A stretch of DNA of 64,000 nucleotides, taken from NCBI GenBank assembly GCA_021927905.1, contig BLLK01000060.1:62001-126000 (forward strand). The letters run 5' to 3'. The position numbers and the translations under genes were made by a program. Each line of letters starts with the position of its first letter. Position 1 is the first letter of the stretch. The notes beneath the pieces are model-generated. The model ran no database searches and was not told where the DNA came from. It saw only the letters and a list, made by a program, of their open reading frames with translations. The stretch comes from Chaetoceros tenuissimus (taxonomy: Eukaryota > Bacillariophyta > Thalassiosirophyceae > Chaetocerotales > Chaetocerotaceae). Positions 62,401-64,000 of the stretch are shown in pieces.

Positions 62401-64000
62401 GGAGACTATGGTGCAGCTATGGACATTGCAAAGAAGCAGGTAGAAGACGGAGCGCATGTCATTGATATCAATGTAGATGATGGTTTGTTGGATGGACTTG
62501 CAGCAATGCAGAAGTTTGTGAAGATTGCTGTTACTGAGCCAGAGGTAGCAAAGGTACCATTCATGCTCGATGCGTCCAAGTTTGAGATTGTCATGGCAGG
62601 ATTGAAGTGGTGTCAAGGAAAGCCAATTGTAAACTCCATCAGTTTGAAGGTTGGTGAGGAGTTGTTCAAGGAACAAGCAACTTTGTTGAAGAAGCATGGA
62701 GCTGCTGTGGTAGTAATGGCTTTCGATGAGGAAGGTCAGGCAGCAACTGAAGCTGAAAAGGTTCGCATCTGTAAGCGTTCCTATGATATTTTGGTGAATG
62801 AGGTTCGTTTCCCACCAGAGGATATTGTCTTTGATCCTAATGTGTTGACCATCGGAACCGGAATGGAGGAGCATGCGAACTATGGAGTAGACTTTATCAA
62901 TGCAGTGAAGACTATCAAGGAGCAATGTCCGTATGTGAAGATCAGTGGAGGTATTTCCAACTTGTCTTTCGGTTTCCGTGGAGTGACAAAGATTCGTGAG
63001 AGTATTCATGCAGTATTTTTGCATCACGCGATCTTGGAGTCTGGAATGGATGTAGGTATTGTGAATGCTCATGAGATGTTAATGATTGAGGAAGTTGAAC
63101 CAGCTTTGCGAAAGGCTGCTGAAGATCTTGTATTCAACAAGACCGAGGACGCAACTGAAGTCATGCTTGAATTGACCAAAAAAGAGAAAGAACTTCGCGA
63201 ACTTCTCAAGAAGGGAGGTGGAGCTGTAGTGAAGGAGAAGTCCTGGCGTGATCTTGAGGTTACTAAGCGTCTTGAGCATGCTTTGATTAATGGTATTTCT
63301 GAGCATGTGGATAAGGATGTTGAGGAGGCAAGGCAAAAAGCATCGAAGCCTCTTGAAGTAATCGAAGGACCTCTAATGGATGGTATGAACACTGTCGGAG
63401 ATCTTTTCGGAGCTGGAAAGATGTTCTTGCCTCAAGTTATCAAGTCTGCACGTGTAATGAAGAAAGCTGTCGCGTACCTTCTTCCGTTCATGGAAGAAGA
63501 GAAGAGGGCAAAGATGATCGCAGAAGGAAAAGATCCTGACGAGGTTGATCCTAACGATGACTCTCAATATGCAGGAACAGTATTGATGGCGACTGTAAAG
63601 GGAGATGTGCATGATATTGGAAAGAATATTGTATCCGTTGTTTTGGGATGTAACAACTACAAGGTTTATGACATAGGTGTGATGGTTAACTGTGAGACCA
63701 TCTTAGAGAAGGCTGCAGAGTATAATGTTGACGTCATTGGTCTATCAGGTCTTATTACACCATCCCTTGATGAGATGGTTATTGTTGCTAAGGAGATGTC
63801 AAAGAAGGGCTTCAAACAACCTCTGATGATTGGAGGAGCAACCACTTCTAAGATGCACACTGCTGTCAAAATCTCTCCAAATTATTTTACCATGGAGCAT
63901 CCTGTCATTCATGTATTGGATGCATCCCGTTCCGTAACTGTTGTTTCATCCCTTCTAGGGTCCAACAAGGAAGATTTTGTTGAGGATCTTTTGGAAGAAT
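56446..64000 (+). CDS. METH: cobalamin-dependent methionine synthase with triplicated Hcy/folate modules, 3' truncated
   Basis: The frame is open from ATG 56446 to the window edge (2,518 residues visible). Methionine synthase transfers the methyl of 5-methyl-THF to homocysteine through cobalamin. Three in-frame units, each 754 residues or slightly less, begin at residues 12, 766 and 1520. Each has a homocysteine domain ([22 protein letters not shown]; zinc Cys in GLNCALG and [10 protein letters not shown], Cys341/404/405 in unit 1) and a pterin domain ([31 protein letters not shown]). Units 1 and 2 end in a linker ([19 protein letters not shown]) that runs straight into the next unit. Unit 3 instead enters the cap region and the B12-binding motif ([11 protein letters not shown], ligand His2389; [15 protein letters not shown]). 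The AdoMet activation domain is presumably beyond the window. A normal enzyme has about 1,250 residues and one set of modules. Confidence 0.93.
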   Translation, partial: MVKTERKKQPKVQFDYDNVEPTPAVEPPLPSSDAARNHVPNPYKNSAITHEKIQAVRAKASNPNKDALNIDYAQDAGLYPESFPHFVRGRDSARRYITSLFSSQIAIYDGAMGTMIQNYSKRNKLEEEEYRGDRFLDWSCNVKGNNDMLSITQPHVIQGIYRQYLEEGGSNMIGTNTFSSTTIAMADYDMEDYVYELNYEGARLAREVCDEVTAKDPTKPRFVVGAIGPTNRTGSISPSVEDPSARNVTFDELVETYFEQIVGLVDGGADILMVETIFDTLNAKAALYAIGEYLEFTGLDIPVFVSGTLVDQSGRTLSGQTGEAFYASIRHAKPMCVGLNCALGAQHMKPFVEKLANVVECFMHVYSNAGLPNAMGGYDDTPEDMARENREFFENGWLNMVGGCCGSTPPHIKAIAEVAKEYKPRKLPDVGRPKMWLSGLEDLVVDDVHNHLGLPFLNVGERCNISGSLRFKKLMMAGDYGAAMDIAKKQVEDGAHVIDINVDDGLLDGLAAMQKFVKIAVTEPEVAKVPFMLDASKFEIVMAGLKWCQGKPIVNSISLKVGEELFKEQATLLKKHGAAVVVMAFDEEGQAATEAEKVRICKRSYDILVNEVRFPPEDIVFDPNVLTIGTGMEEHANYGVDFINAVKTIKEQCPYVKISGGISNLSFGFRGVTKIRESIHAVFLHHAILESGMDVGIVNAKELLAIDELEDDMRVLCENLVFNKTEDATEEMLKRTAYERACIDARKKGLPMPRKPRGKPINKPRVQFDYDNVEPTPAVEPPLPSSDAARNHVPNPYKNSAITHEKIQAVRAKASNPNKDALNIDYAQDAGLYPESFPHFVRGRDSARRYITSLFSSQIAIYDGAMGTMIQNYSKRNKLEEEEYRGDRFLDWSCNVKGNNDMLSITQPHVIQGIYRQYLEEGGSNMIGTNTFSSTTIAMADYDMEDYVYELNYEGARLAREVCDEVTAKDPTKPRFVVGAIGPTNRTGSISPSVEDPSARNVTFDELVETYFEQIVGLVDGGADILMVETIFDTLNAKAALYAIGEYLEFTGLDIPVFVSGTLVDQSGRTLSGQTGEAFYASIRHAKPMCVGLNCALGAQHMKPFVEKLANVVECFMHVYSNAGLPNAMGGYDDTPEDMARENREFFENGWLNMVGGCCGSTPPHIKAIAEVAKEYKPRKLPDVGRPKMWLSGLEDLVVDDVHNHLGLPFLNVGERCNISGSLRFKKLMMAGDYGAAMDIAKKQVEDGAHVIDINVDDGLLDGLAAMQKFVKIAVTEPEVAKVPFMLDASKFEIVMAGLKWCQGKPIVNSISLKVGEELFKEQATLLKKHGAAVVVMAFDEEGQAATEAEKVRICKRSYDILVNEVRFPPEDIVFDPNVLTIGTGMEEHANYGVDFINAVKTIKEQCPYVKISGGISNLSFGFRGVTKIRESIHAVFLHHAILESGMDVGIVNAKELLAIDELEDDMRVLCENLVFNKTEDATEEMLKRTAYERACIDARKKGLPMPRKPRGKPINKPRVQFDYDNVEPTPAVEPPLPSSDAARNHVPNPYKNSAITHEKIQAVRAKASNPNKDALNIDYAQDAGLYPESFPHFVRGRDSARRYITSLFSSQIAIYDGAMGTMIQNYSKRNKLEEEEYRGDRFLDWSCNVKGNNDMLSITQPHVIQGIYRQYLEEGGSNMIGTNTFSSTTIAMADYDMEDYVYELNYEGARLAREVCDEVTAKDPTKPRFVVGAIGPTNRTGSISPSVEDPSARNVTFDELVETYFEQIVGLVDGGADILMVETIFDTLNAKAALYAIGEYLEFTGLDIPVFVSGTLVDQSGRTLSGQTGEAFYASIRHAKPMCVGLNCALGAQHMKPFVEKLANVVECFMHVYSNAGLPNAMGGYDDTPEDMARENREFFENGWLNMVGGCCGSTPPHIKAIAEVAKEYKPRKLPDVGRPKMWLSGLEDLVVDDVHNHLGLPFLNVGERCNISGSLRFKKLMMAGDYGAAMDIAKKQVEDGAHVIDINVDDGLLDGLAAMQKFVKIAVTEPEVAKVPFMLDASKFEIVMAGLKWCQGKPIVNSISLKVGEELFKEQATLLKKHGAAVVVMAFDEEGQAATEAEKVRICKRSYDILVNEVRFPPEDIVFDPNVLTIGTGMEEHANYGVDFINAVKTIKEQCPYVKISGGISNLSFGFRGVTKIRESIHAVFLHHAILESGMDVGIVNAHEMLMIEEVEPALRKAAEDLVFNKTEDATEVMLELTKKEKELRELLKKGGGAVVKEKSWRDLEVTKRLEHALINGISEHVDKDVEEARQKASKPLEVIEGPLMDGMNTVGDLFGAGKMFLPQVIKSARVMKKAVAYLLPFMEEEKRAKMIAEGKDPDEVDPNDDSQYAGTVLMATVKGDVHDIGKNIVSVVLGCNNYKVYDIGVMVNCETILEKAAEYNVDVIGLSGLITPSLDEMVIVAKEMSKKGFKQPLMIGGATTSKMHTAVKISPNYFTMEHPVIHVLDASRSVTVVSSLLGSNKEDFVEDLLEE
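56479..58740 (+). repeat. METH tandem unit 1 (2262 bp, 754 codons)
   Basis: First complete unit, beginning GTTCAGTTCGACTATGAC. It carries both the homocysteine and pterin domains and ends in the Lys/Arg/Pro linker. Compared with unit 2 it differs by a handful of silent third-position changes (e.g. ACA/ACC Thr, GCA/GCT Ala near the start). Confidence 0.95.
58741..61002 (+). repeat. METH tandem unit 2 (2262 bp, 754 codons)
   Basis: Exactly 2262 bp after unit 1, in frame, with the same linker at its end. It carries its own silent differences (e.g. GTG for GTA near 59428, ACC for ACT near 59850, GCA for GCG near 60191, CAT for CAC near 60763), which argue that it is a physically separate copy. 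Confidence 0.95.
61003..63065 (+). repeat. METH tandem unit 3, continuous with the B12 region
   Basis: Exactly 2262 bp after unit 2. It is near-identical to the others up to about 63065 and then diverges: the unit 1/2 sequence [18 protein letters not shown] is replaced by [18 protein letters not shown]. Both versions then share [11 protein letters not shown] before separating completely. Unit 3 therefore has the native junction to the cap domain, and the linkers of units 1 and 2 are diverged remnants of it. Confidence 0.92.

Noticed and set aside
56413-63072. Minus-strand frames of up to 365 codons repeated across the methionine synthase units
   Set aside because: They recur with exactly the 2262-bp period and lie antisense to a strong, domain-supported frame; their translations are low in information and show no domain.
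56446-64000. Pure assembly duplication as the explanation for the triplicated METH units
   Set aside because: Not excluded, but disfavoured: units carry unit-specific silent differences, keep exact frame, and units 1 and 2 have a linker diverged from the native unit 3 junction.
1-64000. CRISPR arrays, operons, Shine-Dalgarno sites
   Set aside because: The window is eukaryotic (spliced genes, organelle presequences); no regularly spaced short repeats are present.
1-64000. tRNA genes
   Set aside because: Scanning by eye for the GGTTCRANYCC T-arm with matching acceptor stems found no convincing case on either strand; a covariance search would be needed to be sure.

Overview
This window reads as nuclear DNA of a diatom or close photosynthetic stramenopile. 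It is AT-rich and compact, with genes on both strands, short GT-AG introns of about 60-280 nt, and several proteins whose N-termini combine a signal peptide with an Ala-Phe-Ala-Pro-like motif, the usual bipartite signal for import into a secondary red plastid. The species cannot be fixed from sequence alone; an AT-rich centric diatom would fit. Splice joins below were made by hand from GT/AG sites, reading phase and family continuity. Layout: 1-7.7 kb holds the end of a PLAC8 protein, a two-exon TIM16, two low-complexity unknowns, an Arb2/FAM172-like hydrolase, an unknown two-exon protein and an SPF30-like splicing factor without a visible Tudor domain. 8-20.4 kb holds a type II NADH dehydrogenase, an OSCA/TMEM63-like channel, a triose-phosphate-type transporter, a small plastid coiled-coil protein, the KEOPS kinase Bud32, a DUF1118-like plastid membrane protein and a Sec14-like protein with an apparent one-base frameshift. 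21-25.6 kb holds a plastid ATP/ADP translocase (NTT), an RNase H-fold protein and a GUN4 protein. 25.8-29.2 kb is an island of repeats: a hAT-like MITE with a perfect 8-bp target duplication, then three related small genes in an inverted-plus-tandem arrangement. 29.2-41.1 kb holds a plastid EF-hand membrane protein, a TMEM242-like protein, 5-formyl-THF cyclo-ligase, PDCD2, a Lin0512-family protein with a GC-AG intron, a small acidic plastid protein, two unknowns separated by a second MITE, and cysteinyl-tRNA synthetase. 41.7-55.6 kb holds a double HMG-box protein, a tail-anchored unknown, proteasome subunit alpha-1/alpha6, topoisomerase III, a SnoaL-like plastid protein, a plastid AAA ATPase with a large N-terminal extension, a Rab GTPase and MED4. 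From 56,446 to the right edge runs one uninterrupted giant reading frame, the most striking feature here: a cobalamin-dependent methionine synthase whose homocysteine- plus folate-binding half is present three times in frame (754-residue period) before a single cap/B12-binding region. The three copies differ at only about ten sites that I found, all silent. The genes are mostly unrelated housekeeping functions, as expected in a eukaryote. Loose links are folate/one-carbon metabolism (cyclo-ligase and methionine synthase) and a group of plastid-directed proteins (NTT, GUN4, DUF1118-like, AAA, EF-hand, SnoaL-like, small acidic protein).
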